From the NCBI GenBank assembly GCA_947497755.1, contig CANMHT010000001.1, forward strand, positions 620,001 through 684,000: DNA of 64,000 bases, given 5' to 3'. Made by a program: the position numbers and the translations under genes. Shown here one piece after another: positions 1-7,938 of the stretch. Each line of letters starts with the position of its first letter. Position 1 is the stretch's first letter. Origin of the DNA: an uncultured Polaribacter sp. GTDB lineage: Bacteria; Bacteroidota; Bacteroidia; Flavobacteriales; Flavobacteriaceae. The notes below the pieces were generated by a model, which saw only the letters and a program-made list of their open reading frames with translations, was not told the DNA's origin and did no database searches.

Positions 1-1
1 G

Positions 2-508
2 TTTAGTTTTTCAAGTAATGGTCAGACTTCAGTTTCTAAAGTATCGTTGTACGATATCAATATAAATGGTTTAGACGGTAGCAATATTGATTTAAAAACA
101 TTTAAAGGGAAAAAAATATTGTTTGTGAATGTAGCGTCTAAATGTGGTTTTACTAATCAGTACAAAGATTTACAAGAGCTATATGAAAAGTATAAAGAAA
201 AATTGGTTGTGATTGGTGTGCCGTGTAACCAATTTGGTAATCAAGAACCAGGAACGGCTAATGAAATAAAATCTTTTTGCTCTCTTAATTACGGAGTCAG
301 TTTTATCATGACCCAAAAAACTAAAGTTAAAGGTGATGAAATGCATGAGTTGTATCAATGGCTAACTCAAAAAGAGAAAAATGGTAGGAAGAATTCTAAT
401 GTAAAATGGAATTTTCAAAAATACTTGATTGACGAAAAAGGAGAGTTGATAGACGTGTTTTATTCTATGACAAAACCTATGAGTAAAAAGATAACCAAAT
501 ATTTGTAG
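2..508 (+). CDS. Glutathione peroxidase family protein, 5' end cut by window edge
   Basis: Thiol peroxidase of the glutathione peroxidase fold, reducing hydroperoxides with thioredoxin or glutathione as donor. The frame is open to the left edge: residues FSSSNGQTSVSK precede the first possible in-window start (a TTG at 47), so the true start is outside and the visible Ser-rich lead-in suggests an exported or lipoprotein N-terminus. Visible family motifs are NVASKCGFTNQY with the catalytic Cys (cysteine, not selenocysteine), GVPCNQFGNQEPG with the catalytic Gln, and the WNFQKYLID segment with the active-site Trp/Asn. The C-terminus is complete and ends 4 bases before the SRPBCC gene, so the two are probably co-transcribed with the photolyase. 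Family assignment is firm; the electron donor and cell location are not visible. Confidence 0.9.
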   Translation, partial: FSFSSNGQTSVSKVSLYDININGLDGSNIDLKTFKGKKILFVNVASKCGFTNQYKDLQELYEKYKEKLVVIGVPCNQFGNQEPGTANEIKSFCSLNYGVSFIMTQKTKVKGDEMHELYQWLTQKEKNGRKNSNVKWNFQKYLIDEKGELIDVFYSMTKPMSKKITKYL

Positions 509-512
509 TAAA

Positions 513-998
513 ATGATTCGTTTTTCTAAGCATTCTGGAATTTATACGCTTGAGTCTCATCAGGAGCTAAATATTTCTATTGAAGAAGCTTGGAAGTATT
601 TCTCTTCACCAGTTAATTTATCAGCAATTACTCCACCAAAAATGAAGTTTATGATAACTTCTAAGTTAGAAGAGAAAGTGTATAAAGGTCAGATTATTAC
701 CTATAAAGTATGTCCTATTCCATATATTAAAACAAATTGGGTAACAGAAATTACAGAGGTAAAAGAAAATAGTTTTTTTATAGATGAGCAACGATTTGGA
801 CCTTATGCAATGTGGCATCACGAACATTTTTTTGAAAGATTGCCTAATGGAAATACTTTAATAAAAGATAAGGTTTCATATAAAATTCCCTTTGGTTTTT
901 TAGGACATTTGGCTCAGAAATTATTTATAAAAAGACAGTTAAATCAAATCTTTCAGTTTCGTTCTAAGATTTTAAATAAACTTTTTAATGCAAAATAA
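513..998 (+). CDS. SRPBCC family protein
   Basis: 161-residue protein of the START/Bet v1-like (SRPBCC) superfamily, a hydrophobic-ligand-binding fold. The N-terminal strand ending in SHQELN, the following segment IEEAWKYFSSPVNLSAITPPKM, and the later WVTEITEV and DEQRFGPYAMWHHEHFFE segments match the ligand-binding coenzyme Q-like proteins often found next to photolyases in flavobacteria. There is no signal peptide or membrane segment, so it should be cytoplasmic. The start ATG at 513 lies 4 bases after the peroxidase stop, and its end overlaps the photolyase start by 11 bases, which indicates one operon. The ligand and exact role are unknown; the neighbourhood suggests a part in light or oxidative damage response. 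Confidence 0.8.
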   Translation: MIRFSKHSGIYTLESHQELNISIEEAWKYFSSPVNLSAITPPKMKFMITSKLEEKVYKGQIITYKVCPIPYIKTNWVTEITEVKENSFFIDEQRFGPYAMWHHEHFFERLPNGNTLIKDKVSYKIPFGFLGHLAQKLFIKRQLNQIFQFRSKILNKLFNAK

Positions 999-2274
999 GA
1001 TAGTTGTTTTTTGGTTTCGAAGAGATTTAAGGTTGTACGATAATAAAGGCTTGTCTAAGGCATTATTATCTAGTAAAAAAGTAGTACCCTTATTTATTTT
1101 TGATGATGAAATATTAAACAGCTTATCTAAAAATGATGCTAGAGTTTCATTTATTTATAATTCATTAAAAGAAATTGATGATCAGCTGAAAAAAATAAAT
1201 AGCTCTTTGCTTGTTAAAAAAGGAAAACCCATAGAGGTTTGGAAACAATTAGTAAAAGAGTATTCTATTGAAAGTGTTTTTACAAATAGAGATTATGAAC
1301 CCTATGCAATTGCTAGAGATACACAAATAAAAGAATTTTTAATAAGAGAAAATATTCAATTCAAAAGCTATAAAGATCAAGTTATTTTTGAAGCAGCAGA
1401 AATTGTTAAAGATGATCAAAGTCCATATACTGTTTTTACTCCTTATAAAAAGAAATGGTTACAGACATTTAAAAGGAAGGAACATTTAGGAGAATTTAAA
1501 ACGGACTCAACAAACTTTTATAGGTTTAATATTGATTTTCCATTATTATCTTCTTTAGGATTTGTCAAGAGTATTATAACTGTAAAACCATATAACTTAT
1601 CAGCATTAGATAATTACGATATTCACAGAGATTTTCCTTCAAAAGACAAAACATCTTATTTGTCTCCATATTTACGTTTTGGTCTTGTAAGTATTCGAAA
1701 AATTGTTGAGCATGCATTGCATACCAACGAAACTTTTTTATCTGAATTAATTTGGAGAGAGTTTTTTATGCAGATTTTATATCATTTTCCAAAAGTAGTA
1801 ACAGAAAATTTTAAAAGTAAATACAATGCTGTTGTTTGGAGGAATAATGAACAAGAGTTTCAGAAATGGTGTAATGGTGAAACAGGCTATCCGTTAGTAG
1901 ATGCCGGAATGAGGGAGTTAAATGAGACGGGTTATATGCATAACAGAGTTAGAATGGTAGTTGCTGGCTTTTTATGTAAACACTTATTGATAGATTGGAG
2001 ATGGGGAGAAGCTTACTTTGCCAAACACTTATTAGATTATGATTTGTCTGCCAATAATGGTAATTGGCAATGGGCTGCAGGCACAGGTTGTGATGCTGCT
2101 CCTTATTTTAGAATTTTTAACCCGTCAGAACAGCTCAAAAAGTTTGATAAAGAACTACAGTATATTCATAAATGGATAAAAGATTACAATGAATTTTCTT
2201 ATCCAGAGCCAATGGTTGACCATGTATTTGCTAGAAAAAGAGCGCTAGAAACATATAAAAAAGCTCTTAATTAG
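988..2274 (+). CDS. Deoxyribodipyrimidine photolyase / cryptochrome family flavoprotein
   Basis: 428-residue FAD protein, full length for class I photolyases (420-480). It uses blue light to split cyclobutane pyrimidine dimers in DNA. The N-terminal Rossmann-like antenna domain begins VVFWFRRDLRLYDNKGL. The C-terminal FAD domain shows the family signature: ELIWREFFMQ, GYPLVDAGMRELNETGYMHNR, the LLIDWRWGEAYF Trp-rich segment, and DLSANNGNWQWAAGTGCD followed by YFRIFNPSEQ. These residues include the Asn/Arg flavin contacts and the Trp electron-transfer chain. The start ATG at 988 overlaps the SRPBCC gene by 11 bases. A cryptochrome-like function cannot be excluded from sequence, but the complete NNGNWQW motif favours a repair enzyme. 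Confidence 0.95.
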   Translation: MQNKIVVFWFRRDLRLYDNKGLSKALLSSKKVVPLFIFDDEILNSLSKNDARVSFIYNSLKEIDDQLKKINSSLLVKKGKPIEVWKQLVKEYSIESVFTNRDYEPYAIARDTQIKEFLIRENIQFKSYKDQVIFEAAEIVKDDQSPYTVFTPYKKKWLQTFKRKEHLGEFKTDSTNFYRFNIDFPLLSSLGFVKSIITVKPYNLSALDNYDIHRDFPSKDKTSYLSPYLRFGLVSIRKIVEHALHTNETFLSELIWREFFMQILYHFPKVVTENFKSKYNAVVWRNNEQEFQKWCNGETGYPLVDAGMRELNETGYMHNRVRMVVAGFLCKHLLIDWRWGEAYFAKHLLDYDLSANNGNWQWAAGTGCDAAPYFRIFNPSEQLKKFDKELQYIHKWIKDYNEFSYPEPMVDHVFARKRALETYKKALN

Positions 2275-2385
2275 AATAAAATTACAATTCGTCCTTAAAA
2301 AAATACAATTCGGTTTCTTTTAGTTTAGAAAAGGAAATTGCTGTCGCATCTTTGTTGTGTAATTAACCAATAAAAACAAAAAGAA

Positions 2386-2814
2386 ATGAAATTATTTACA
2401 GCAATTTTCGCATTTTTAGTTGTATTTCAATCATCAATAAATACAACAGAAACAGTATCAAAAGAAAACAGGAATATTACGGTAACTGTACCAAATGTTA
2501 CTAGTAATAAAGGAACAATTCACTACGCATTGTATAATGAAAAAGGATTTATGATTCAGCCTTTAAAAACACAATCTAGTAAAATAACAAACAAAAAAAG
2601 TACCGTGGTTTTCACGGACGTTGCTCCAGGTGAATATGCAATTATTTGTTTTCATGATTTAAATGGCAATGACAAAATGGATTTTAATGAGGGTAGAATG
2701 CCTTTAGAAGATTATGGAATCTCTAACAATCCGGCAAGTTTTGGCCCGCCACAATATGATACGGCAAAGTTTGTAGTTTCTGATAAAGATGTAACTTTAG
2801 AGATTAGATTTTAA
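2386..2814 (+). CDS. DUF2141 domain-containing exported protein
   Basis: 142 residues with an N-terminal signal peptide (MKLFTAIFAFLVVFQSS). The mature part is a DUF2141 domain: an all-beta fold with VTVPNVTSNKGTIHYALYN near the front, the typical PGEYAIICFHDLNGNDKMD segment in the middle, and a GISNNPASFGPPQYDTAKF segment near the end. The domain is common in Bacteroidetes and Sphingomonads; its biochemical role is not established. It stands 41 bases before the 2TM histidine kinase operon on the same strand and may be co-transcribed with it or be the gene that system senses. Predicted periplasmic. Confidence 0.85.
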   Translation: MKLFTAIFAFLVVFQSSINTTETVSKENRNITVTVPNVTSNKGTIHYALYNEKGFMIQPLKTQSSKITNKKSTVVFTDVAPGEYAIICFHDLNGNDKMDFNEGRMPLEDYGISNNPASFGPPQYDTAKFVVSDKDVTLEIRF

Positions 2815-2855
2815 TAGCGTAAAATCAGATTGTTTATACCAAAATATTAAAGTAA

Positions 2856-4220
2856 ATGAATAACTCAAAAAGAATATTTACAAGAGAAAAACTTAGAAGT
2901 GAATTTGTATTAGCACTGAAAATAACCTTCATATTTGGACTTTTCTTTTTTATAATTAACGGAAGTTATTCTGTGAAGATGTTACTAATATCAATAGGAG
3001 TATCTGCAATGTATTCATTTGCTTTAAGTTTTGGACAAGGAATGATGAATGAGTATTTAGGGTCTAAATGGAGTTGGATTACTAGTACAAAAGAAAGGGT
3101 AGTTTCTGGAATTTTAGCTACCGTATTTTATACAGTACCTGCAATTTTATTAATAAACTATGTACTGTTTATTATTATTCAAAATGGAAATGTTGATGAG
3201 TTTTTCGAGTTTCCAATGGTTTGGATTCATTTGTTTTGGATTATTTTCTCTTTTGGAGTATCGGCTTTTTTACACGCTAGAGGATTTATGTTAGAATGGA
3301 AAAAAGCAGTGAGTGCAGAAAGTACAAAACAAGAAATAGTAGCAAAAACAGAAACCGCAAAATTTGAATCATTAAAAAGTCAGATTGACCCACACTTTTT
3401 ATTTAATAGTTTAAATGTACTCACTTCTTTAATTGGAGAGAATCCAAGACAAGCAGAACGATTTACAACCAAATTATCTAAGGTATATCGCTATGTATTA
3501 GAGCAAAGAAATAAAGAACTAATTCCTCTTTCTGAAGAATTAAAGTTTGCTAGAACTTATATGGAGCTATTACAAATGCGTTTTGAAGATGCTATTCAAT
3601 TCGATATTCCAGCAGAAAGTTCTAATGAAGAATTAAAAATAGTGCCTCTTTCTTTACAATTGTTATTAGAAAATGCGGTAAAACACAATGTGGTTTCTTC
3701 TAACAAACCATTAGTGTTAAGAATTTTTGAAAAGGAAGGTCATTTAATTATAGAAAACAATATCAATCCAAAAGAAGCTATAGGAAAAAGTACTAAAGTA
3801 GGATTAAAAAATATAACAGATAGGTATCGTTTACTTACCAAAAGAGGAGTAACAATTACTAATGATAAAGTAACCTTTAAAGTAAGCTTACCATTATTAA
3901 CAAAAAACAACAATATTATGTACACAGAAGATATACAAAACTCAAGCTATGTAAGAGCAGTAGAAAAAGTAGAAAAACTAAAAGAATTTTATCAAAACGT
4001 AATTTCTTATTGCATCGTTATTCCGTTTTTAGTATTTATAAACCTAAACTTTTCGCCACAATTTCACTGGTTTTGGTTTCCAATGTTTGGTTGGGGAATC
4101 GGAGTCTTATTCCATGGATTAGATGTTTACGATTACAATCCTATCTTAGGAAAGAACTGGGAGAGCAAAAAAATCAATGAATTGATGAAAGAAGATGATG
4201 ACACATCTAATTGGGAATAA
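2856..4220 (+). CDS. LytS-type sensor histidine kinase fused to a C-terminal 2TM domain
   Basis: 454 residues. Four hydrophobic segments span roughly residues 22-42, 43-63, 85-108 and 122-140. A linker leads to a His_kinase (PF06580-type) core: QIDPHFLFNSLN with the phospho-acceptor His at 180, and an ATPase part with N-box LLENAVKHN (270-278) and VGLKNITDRY (about 315). After the kinase a second module starts at about residue 363: SSYVRAVEKVEKLKEFYQN, two further membrane helices separated by FHWFWFPMFGWG, and the GKNWESKKINELM tail of the 2TM domain. The same module recurs as five stand-alone genes downstream. The cognate regulator is probably the LytTR gene at the end of the operon. A kinase whose catalytic core is followed by a membrane hairpin is odd: both ends of the protein should be anchored in the membrane. 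Confidence 0.9.
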   Translation: MNNSKRIFTREKLRSEFVLALKITFIFGLFFFIINGSYSVKMLLISIGVSAMYSFALSFGQGMMNEYLGSKWSWITSTKERVVSGILATVFYTVPAILLINYVLFIIIQNGNVDEFFEFPMVWIHLFWIIFSFGVSAFLHARGFMLEWKKAVSAESTKQEIVAKTETAKFESLKSQIDPHFLFNSLNVLTSLIGENPRQAERFTTKLSKVYRYVLEQRNKELIPLSEELKFARTYMELLQMRFEDAIQFDIPAESSNEELKIVPLSLQLLLENAVKHNVVSSNKPLVLRIFEKEGHLIIENNINPKEAIGKSTKVGLKNITDRYRLLTKRGVTITNDKVTFKVSLPLLTKNNNIMYTEDIQNSSYVRAVEKVEKLKEFYQNVISYCIVIPFLVFINLNFSPQFHWFWFPMFGWGIGVLFHGLDVYDYNPILGKNWESKKINELMKEDDDTSNWE

Positions 4221-4228
4221 AAGAAATC

Positions 4229-4528
4229 ATGGAAAGATTATATAAAGAAGAAGAGCGTTACTTAAAAGCTAAAAAGAAAGTAAAAGAGATAAAAGGATTT
4301 TATATACATCTATTTGTAAATATATTTTCAATAGCAATTATTGTAACAGTTAACTTAACATTTTCGCCAGGTTACCATTGGTTTTGGTTTGCAGTAATTG
4401 GAATTGTAGTTGCTCAATTAATACATGCGATAGTTGTTTTTGGACTTCCATTCGGATTTAATAAAGATTGGCAAGAGAAAAAAATAAAGGAGTTGATGCA
4501 GCAAGAAAAAGAAATGTTTAAAGATTAA
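4229..4528 (+). CDS. 2TM domain-containing membrane protein (copy 1)
   Basis: 99-residue stand-alone 2TM protein. I use the ATG at 4229, eight bases after the kinase stop; a TTG start at 4211 would overlap the kinase and adds only six residues. Order: charged N-terminal helix with RYLKAKKKVKEIKGFY, membrane helix 1 (LFVNIFSIAIIVTVNLTF), short turn SPGYHWFWF, helix 2 (AVIGIVVAQLIHAIVVFG), then the amphipathic tail DWQEKKIKELM. Both ends should face the cytoplasm. The molecular role of the family is not known; such proteins accompany LytS/LytTR systems in flavobacteria and may assemble with the kinase through the shared domain. Confidence 0.85.
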   Translation: MERLYKEEERYLKAKKKVKEIKGFYIHLFVNIFSIAIIVTVNLTFSPGYHWFWFAVIGIVVAQLIHAIVVFGLPFGFNKDWQEKKIKELMQQEKEMFKD

Positions 4529-4541
4529 TAAAAGAGGAATA

Positions 4542-4841
4542 ATGGAAATTAATAAAAGAGGACAGAAGTATTTAAAAGCTAAAGAGCGAGTAGATAAGAT
4601 AAAAGGGTTTTACGGAAACTTAGTTAGTTATTGTATTGTTATTCCGTTTTTAATCTATATAAATTTAAGATTTGTACCACAATTTCATTGGTTTTGGTTT
4701 CCAATATTTGGATGGGGAATGGGATTAATTTTTCATGCCATGGATGCTTTTCAATACAATCCATTGTTAGGAAAGAATTGGGAAGAACGCAAGATCAAAG
4801 AATTGATGGAAGAAGATAAAAGAAAAAATAATTGGGAATAA
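4542..4841 (+). CDS. 2TM domain-containing membrane protein (copy 2)
   Basis: 99 residues; the closest relative in the window is the 2TM module at the end of the upstream kinase. The shared stretches are NLVSYCIVIPFLIYINL, FHWFWFPIFGWGMG, YNPLLGKNW and the final NNWE/SNWE. This suggests the kinase tail and this gene arose by a fairly recent duplication. It has two membrane helices with a short periplasmic turn and Lys/Glu-rich ends. The start ATG at 4542 is 13 bases after the previous stop. Function unknown; likely a membrane partner of the kinase. Confidence 0.85.
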   Translation: MEINKRGQKYLKAKERVDKIKGFYGNLVSYCIVIPFLIYINLRFVPQFHWFWFPIFGWGMGLIFHAMDAFQYNPLLGKNWEERKIKELMEEDKRKNNWE

Positions 4842-4852
4842 ATCATAGAACT

Positions 4853-5197
4853 ATGGAAGATAGAGAAACAATTGAAGGAATAAAGTATCTACGAGCAAAA
4901 AAAAGAGTAGAGAAGATTAAAGGTTTTTATGTGCATTTTGCCGTTTATGTTGCAGTAAATATCTTAATAAGTGCAATCATAATTTACGGTTTAACTTATG
5001 AAGATGGAGATTCTTATGGAGATGCGTTTTCTAATTTTGGAGTGTATTCTACCTGGGTATTTTGGGGAATAGGAGTATTTTTTCATTGGCTGGGTGTTTT
5101 TGGATTTAATTCGTTTTTTGGAAAGAATTGGGAAGAAAACAAGTTGAAAGAGATTATGAAAAAGGAAGAACAAAATCATAGAAATTATGGATCTTAA
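4853..5197 (+). CDS. 2TM domain-containing membrane protein (copy 3, long-turn type)
   Basis: 114 residues from the ATG at 4853, 11 bases after the previous stop; a TTG at 4832 would overlap copy 2 and is less likely. It has the 2TM layout (KYLRAKKRVEKIKGFYVHF, helix 1, turn, helix 2 with VFWGIGVFFHWLGVFGFN, tail GKNWEENKLKEIM). The turn is longer and acidic (YEDGDSYGDAFSNFGVYST) than in copies 1 and 2. Copies 4 and 5 share this longer turn, so the array holds two subtypes. The last 11 bases overlap the next start, consistent with translational coupling. Confidence 0.85.
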   Translation: MEDRETIEGIKYLRAKKRVEKIKGFYVHFAVYVAVNILISAIIIYGLTYEDGDSYGDAFSNFGVYSTWVFWGIGVFFHWLGVFGFNSFFGKNWEENKLKEIMKKEEQNHRNYGS

Positions 5198-5507
5198 AAT
5201 TAGCAAAGAAGAAAGGCACTTACGAGCAAAGAAAAGAGTAGATGAACTAAAGAGTTTTTATATTCATTTAGCAGTATATATTATTGTAAACTTATTTTTG
5301 AGTATCACCCAAATTGTAATAGGTATTACAGATGGTATTTCTTACGATGTAATATTTTCGGATATAGGAATTTATGGTGTTTGGTTAATGTGGGGAATTG
5401 GAATCTCAATTCATGCGTTTAAGATATTTGGTTCTCAATTCTTTTTAGGTAGAGATTGGGAGGACAAAAAAATCAAAGAGTTTATGGAACAAAATAAAAA
5501 ACAATAA
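5187..5507 (+). CDS. 2TM domain-containing membrane protein (copy 4, long-turn type)
   Basis: 106 residues. It begins inside the previous gene (11-base overlap) and its stop shares a base with the next start. N-terminal helix RHLRAKKRVDELKSFYIHL, membrane helix 1 (VYIIVNLFLSITQIVIG), turn ITDGISYDVIFSDIGIYG, membrane helix 2 with LMWGIGISIHAFKIFG, and tail GRDWEDKKIKEFM. Same topology and presumed role as its neighbours: a small inner-membrane protein with both ends in the cytoplasm. It carries no recognisable catalytic residues. Confidence 0.85.
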   Translation: MDLKISKEERHLRAKKRVDELKSFYIHLAVYIIVNLFLSITQIVIGITDGISYDVIFSDIGIYGVWLMWGIGISIHAFKIFGSQFFLGRDWEDKKIKEFMEQNKKQ

Positions 5508-5827
5508 TGATGGAAACACATGATAAAGAAAATAAATATTTACGCGCCAAAAAGCGAGTAGAAGAACTAAAACAGTTTTATAAACACGCAGCTTTTTATA
5601 TTGTAATTAACGGTTTTTTTATTGTTAGAAGAATATACAAAGACATAGAATATGGAGATTCTGTTATTGAAGCTATTACAGATTTTAGTAATTATCGTTT
5701 GTTTTTTTGGTGGGGGATCATTTTAATTTTCCACGGTATAAATACTTTTCGTTTTGACTTTTTCTTTGGGAAAAACTGGGAAGATCGTAAAATCAAAGAA
5801 GAAATGGATAAGCATAACAAATATTAA
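5507..5827 (+). CDS. 2TM domain-containing membrane protein (copy 5, long-turn type)
   Basis: 106 residues; the start overlaps the previous stop by one base (TAATG) and a second ATG follows at once, so either may be used. Layout: KYLRAKKRVEELKQFYKHA, membrane helix 1 (AFYIVINGFFIVRRIY), turn with DIEYGDSVIEAITDFSNYR, membrane helix 2 with FFWWGIILIFHGINTF, tail GKNWEDRKIKEEMDKH. The region between the two helices carries extra positive charge (RRIYKD). It is the last of the five tandem copies and ends two bases before the amidohydrolase start. Confidence 0.85.
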   Translation: MMETHDKENKYLRAKKRVEELKQFYKHAAFYIVINGFFIVRRIYKDIEYGDSVIEAITDFSNYRLFFWWGIILIFHGINTFRFDFFFGKNWEDRKIKEEMDKHNKY

Positions 5828-5829
5828 AT

Positions 5830-6960
5830 ATGAAATTAAAAGGAATAATATTACTATTTTTTATAAGCTTTATTGGGTATTCTCAAGACAGTTTTGTAAT
5901 TCAGAATGTGCGTTTGTTTGATGGTGAAAAAGTAATGAATAAAGCTTCTGTTCTTATCGAAAACGGAAAGATTTCTAAAGTTACTAATGGAACAATAAAA
6001 CATGCTACTATTGTAGATGGAAAGGGGAAAACATTATTACCTGCTTTTACCAATAGTCATGTGCATGTTTGGAGTCCGGCAAGTTTACAAGAAGCAGCAA
6101 ATGCTGGAGTGTTGAATGTGTTAGATATGCATGCTATGGAAAATTTTATGCCGATGATGAAGCAATACAGAAAATCTTCATCCCATGCAGATTATTATGC
6201 TGCAGGTAGTGCTGCTACTGCTCCTAAAGGACATGGAACTCAATATGGTTTTCCAGCACCAACCTTAACCAAACCAGAAGAAGCTGCATCATTTGTAGAG
6301 GCAAGAATCAAAGCAGGAGCAGATTATATCAAGATTATTAGAGAACCTTGGAAAGCAACTTTAGATTTTCCTACCATTGCGGCTTTAGTTAAAGAAGCTC
6401 ATGTAAAAAATAAAAAAGCTGTTGTACATATTTCAAAAGTAAAAGATGCATATCAAGTTTTAATTGATAAAGCTGATGGGCTAGTGCATATTTGGGAAGA
6501 TAATTTGCTTACAAAAGCACAATTAGAGCGTTTGAAAAAAGAAAATTTCTTTGTAATTCCGACTTTGTTAACCATGCAAAAAATACAGAAAATATTTTAT
6601 AAAAAGACGGATAAAGAAGTTCAGAAAAAAATACAAATGCTACAACAAGAAGTCAAAAGATTGTACGATATTGGTGTGCCAATTTTAACGGGTACAGATC
6701 CTCCAAATGGAAACATTAATTATGGTTCTGATTTGTATAAAGAAATGATATTATTGCATAAAGCTGGAATTCCAACAGTAGATGTATTAAAATCAGCAAC
6801 ATCATTGCCTGCTATGCATTTTAAATTAAATGAAAAAGGTTTTATAAAAAAAGGATATAGAGCAGATTTGATTTTGGTGGATGGAAATCCGATTGAAAAT
6901 ATGAACGATATAGCGAATAATAAACGAGTTTTTAAACAAGGAAAAGAAGTTAAAAAATGA
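5830..6960 (+). CDS. Exported amidohydrolase family protein
   Basis: 376 residues with a signal peptide (MKLKGIILLFFISFIGYSQ). The rest is a metal-dependent amidohydrolase: a small N-terminal beta domain with VRLFDGEKVMNKASVLIENGKI, the metal-binding HVH in FTNSHVHVWSP, ADYIKIIRE, His residues in VVHISKV and LVHIWEDN, the catalytic Asp in LTGTDPPNG, and a C-terminal GYRADLILVDGNP that closes the composite beta domain. Exported members often act on peptides or amide-type compounds, but the substrate cannot be read from the sequence. It sits between the 2TM genes and the LytTR gene and overlaps the latter by four bases (ATGA), so this periplasmic enzyme is translated together with the signalling proteins. 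Confidence 0.85.
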   Translation: MKLKGIILLFFISFIGYSQDSFVIQNVRLFDGEKVMNKASVLIENGKISKVTNGTIKHATIVDGKGKTLLPAFTNSHVHVWSPASLQEAANAGVLNVLDMHAMENFMPMMKQYRKSSSHADYYAAGSAATAPKGHGTQYGFPAPTLTKPEEAASFVEARIKAGADYIKIIREPWKATLDFPTIAALVKEAHVKNKKAVVHISKVKDAYQVLIDKADGLVHIWEDNLLTKAQLERLKKENFFVIPTLLTMQKIQKIFYKKTDKEVQKKIQMLQQEVKRLYDIGVPILTGTDPPNGNINYGSDLYKEMILLHKAGIPTVDVLKSATSLPAMHFKLNEKGFIKKGYRADLILVDGNPIENMNDIANNKRVFKQGKEVKK

Positions 6961-7712
6961 ATGTATTAATTATAGAAGATGAAAAACCAGCAGCAAGAAG
7001 GTTGAGTAGAATGCTAGATGATTTAGGTGTAAAAGTGAATGAAATGCTCCATTCTGTAGAAGAATCTATTGCATGGTTTCAAGAAAATGAACATCCAGAT
7101 TTGATCTTTTTAGATATTCAATTGTCTGATGGATTGTCTTTTGAGATTTTTGAACATGTACAAATTTCGAGCGCTATTATTTTTACAACAGCTTATGATG
7201 AATACGCCTTAAAAGCGTTTAAACTAAATAGTATCGATTATTTGTTAAAACCTATTGATGAAGACGAACTAAAATCTGCAGTAGATAAATATAAGAGTCA
7301 GCATACAAAACAAGCAGATGTCCAATTGAATTTTGATGATATTAGAAAGCTATTGGTAAATCCTATTGATAGAAAGTATAAAAAAAGATATACCATTAAA
7401 GTTGGCCAACATTTAAAAATTATCTCATCAGATGATATTGAATGCTTTTATAGCGAAAATAAAGCGACATACATTCATACTAATACCAACAGAAATTATT
7501 TGTTAGATGGCGCTTTAGAGCAAGTACAAAACGAGTTGGATCCAGAAAAATTCTTTAGAGTAAATAGAACTTATATAGTTCAAATCAATGCAATTAAAGA
7601 TATTGTTGCATATACAAACAGTAGACTAAAAATTATTTTAAATTCTTTTAACGAATCAGAGATTATTGTAAGTAGAGAGCGAGTAAAAGATTTTAAAAAC
7701 TGGATAGCTTAA
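6957..7712 (+). CDS. LytTR family response regulator
   Basis: 251 residues. The receiver domain (1-120) has the acidic cluster IIEDEKPA, the phospho-acceptor Asp at 53 in LIFLDIQLSDG, TTAYDEYALKAF and the conserved Lys in YLLKPIDEDEL. The LytTR DNA-binding domain (about 150-250) shows IKVGQHLKIISSDDIECFYSE, LDGALEQVQ, FFRVNRTYIVQINAI and VSRERVKDFKNWI. It is the presumed partner of the 2TM-fused kinase at the head of the operon. Its start lies inside the amidohydrolase stop (ATGA). Confidence 0.93.
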   Translation: MNVLIIEDEKPAARRLSRMLDDLGVKVNEMLHSVEESIAWFQENEHPDLIFLDIQLSDGLSFEIFEHVQISSAIIFTTAYDEYALKAFKLNSIDYLLKPIDEDELKSAVDKYKSQHTKQADVQLNFDDIRKLLVNPIDRKYKKRYTIKVGQHLKIISSDDIECFYSENKATYIHTNTNRNYLLDGALEQVQNELDPEKFFRVNRTYIVQINAIKDIVAYTNSRLKIILNSFNESEIIVSRERVKDFKNWIA

Positions 7713-7787
7713 TTGATTTGCTTTTTTTATTCTTATTCTAAGGTTTTGACACTTAAATATTTTAAATAATAATCTTTTGTTTTTCAA

Positions 7788-7817
7788 TTGTTTAATAGAA
7801 TAAATTTTGTAAATTTG
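7788..7817 (+). promoter_or_regulatory. Promoter of rpsA
   Basis: TTG at 7788-7790, a 19-base spacer, then TAAATTTG at 7810-7817, a perfect match to the Bacteroidetes -33/-7 pattern (TTG, 19 bases, TAnnTTTG). It implies a leader of about 115 bases before the rpsA start, long enough for the autogenous control known for ribosomal protein S1 in other bacteria, though I did not identify a specific S1-binding structure. Confidence 0.8.
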
Positions 7818-7938
7818 CACTCCTTTTTACGAGAACAGGTTTATAAAAGGTAATTAAAAAATAGAAACAATATAAACATCTCTTAGAGTTATTGTCGATA
7901 AAAACCTGGATAACAATAAGATACAAATAGTATTCAGA

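Noticed and set aside
4211..4228. TTG start for the first stand-alone 2TM gene, inside the kinase gene
   Set aside because: The ATG at 4229 fits the start of the other 2TM proteins better; the same reasoning rejects TTG 4832 for copy 3.
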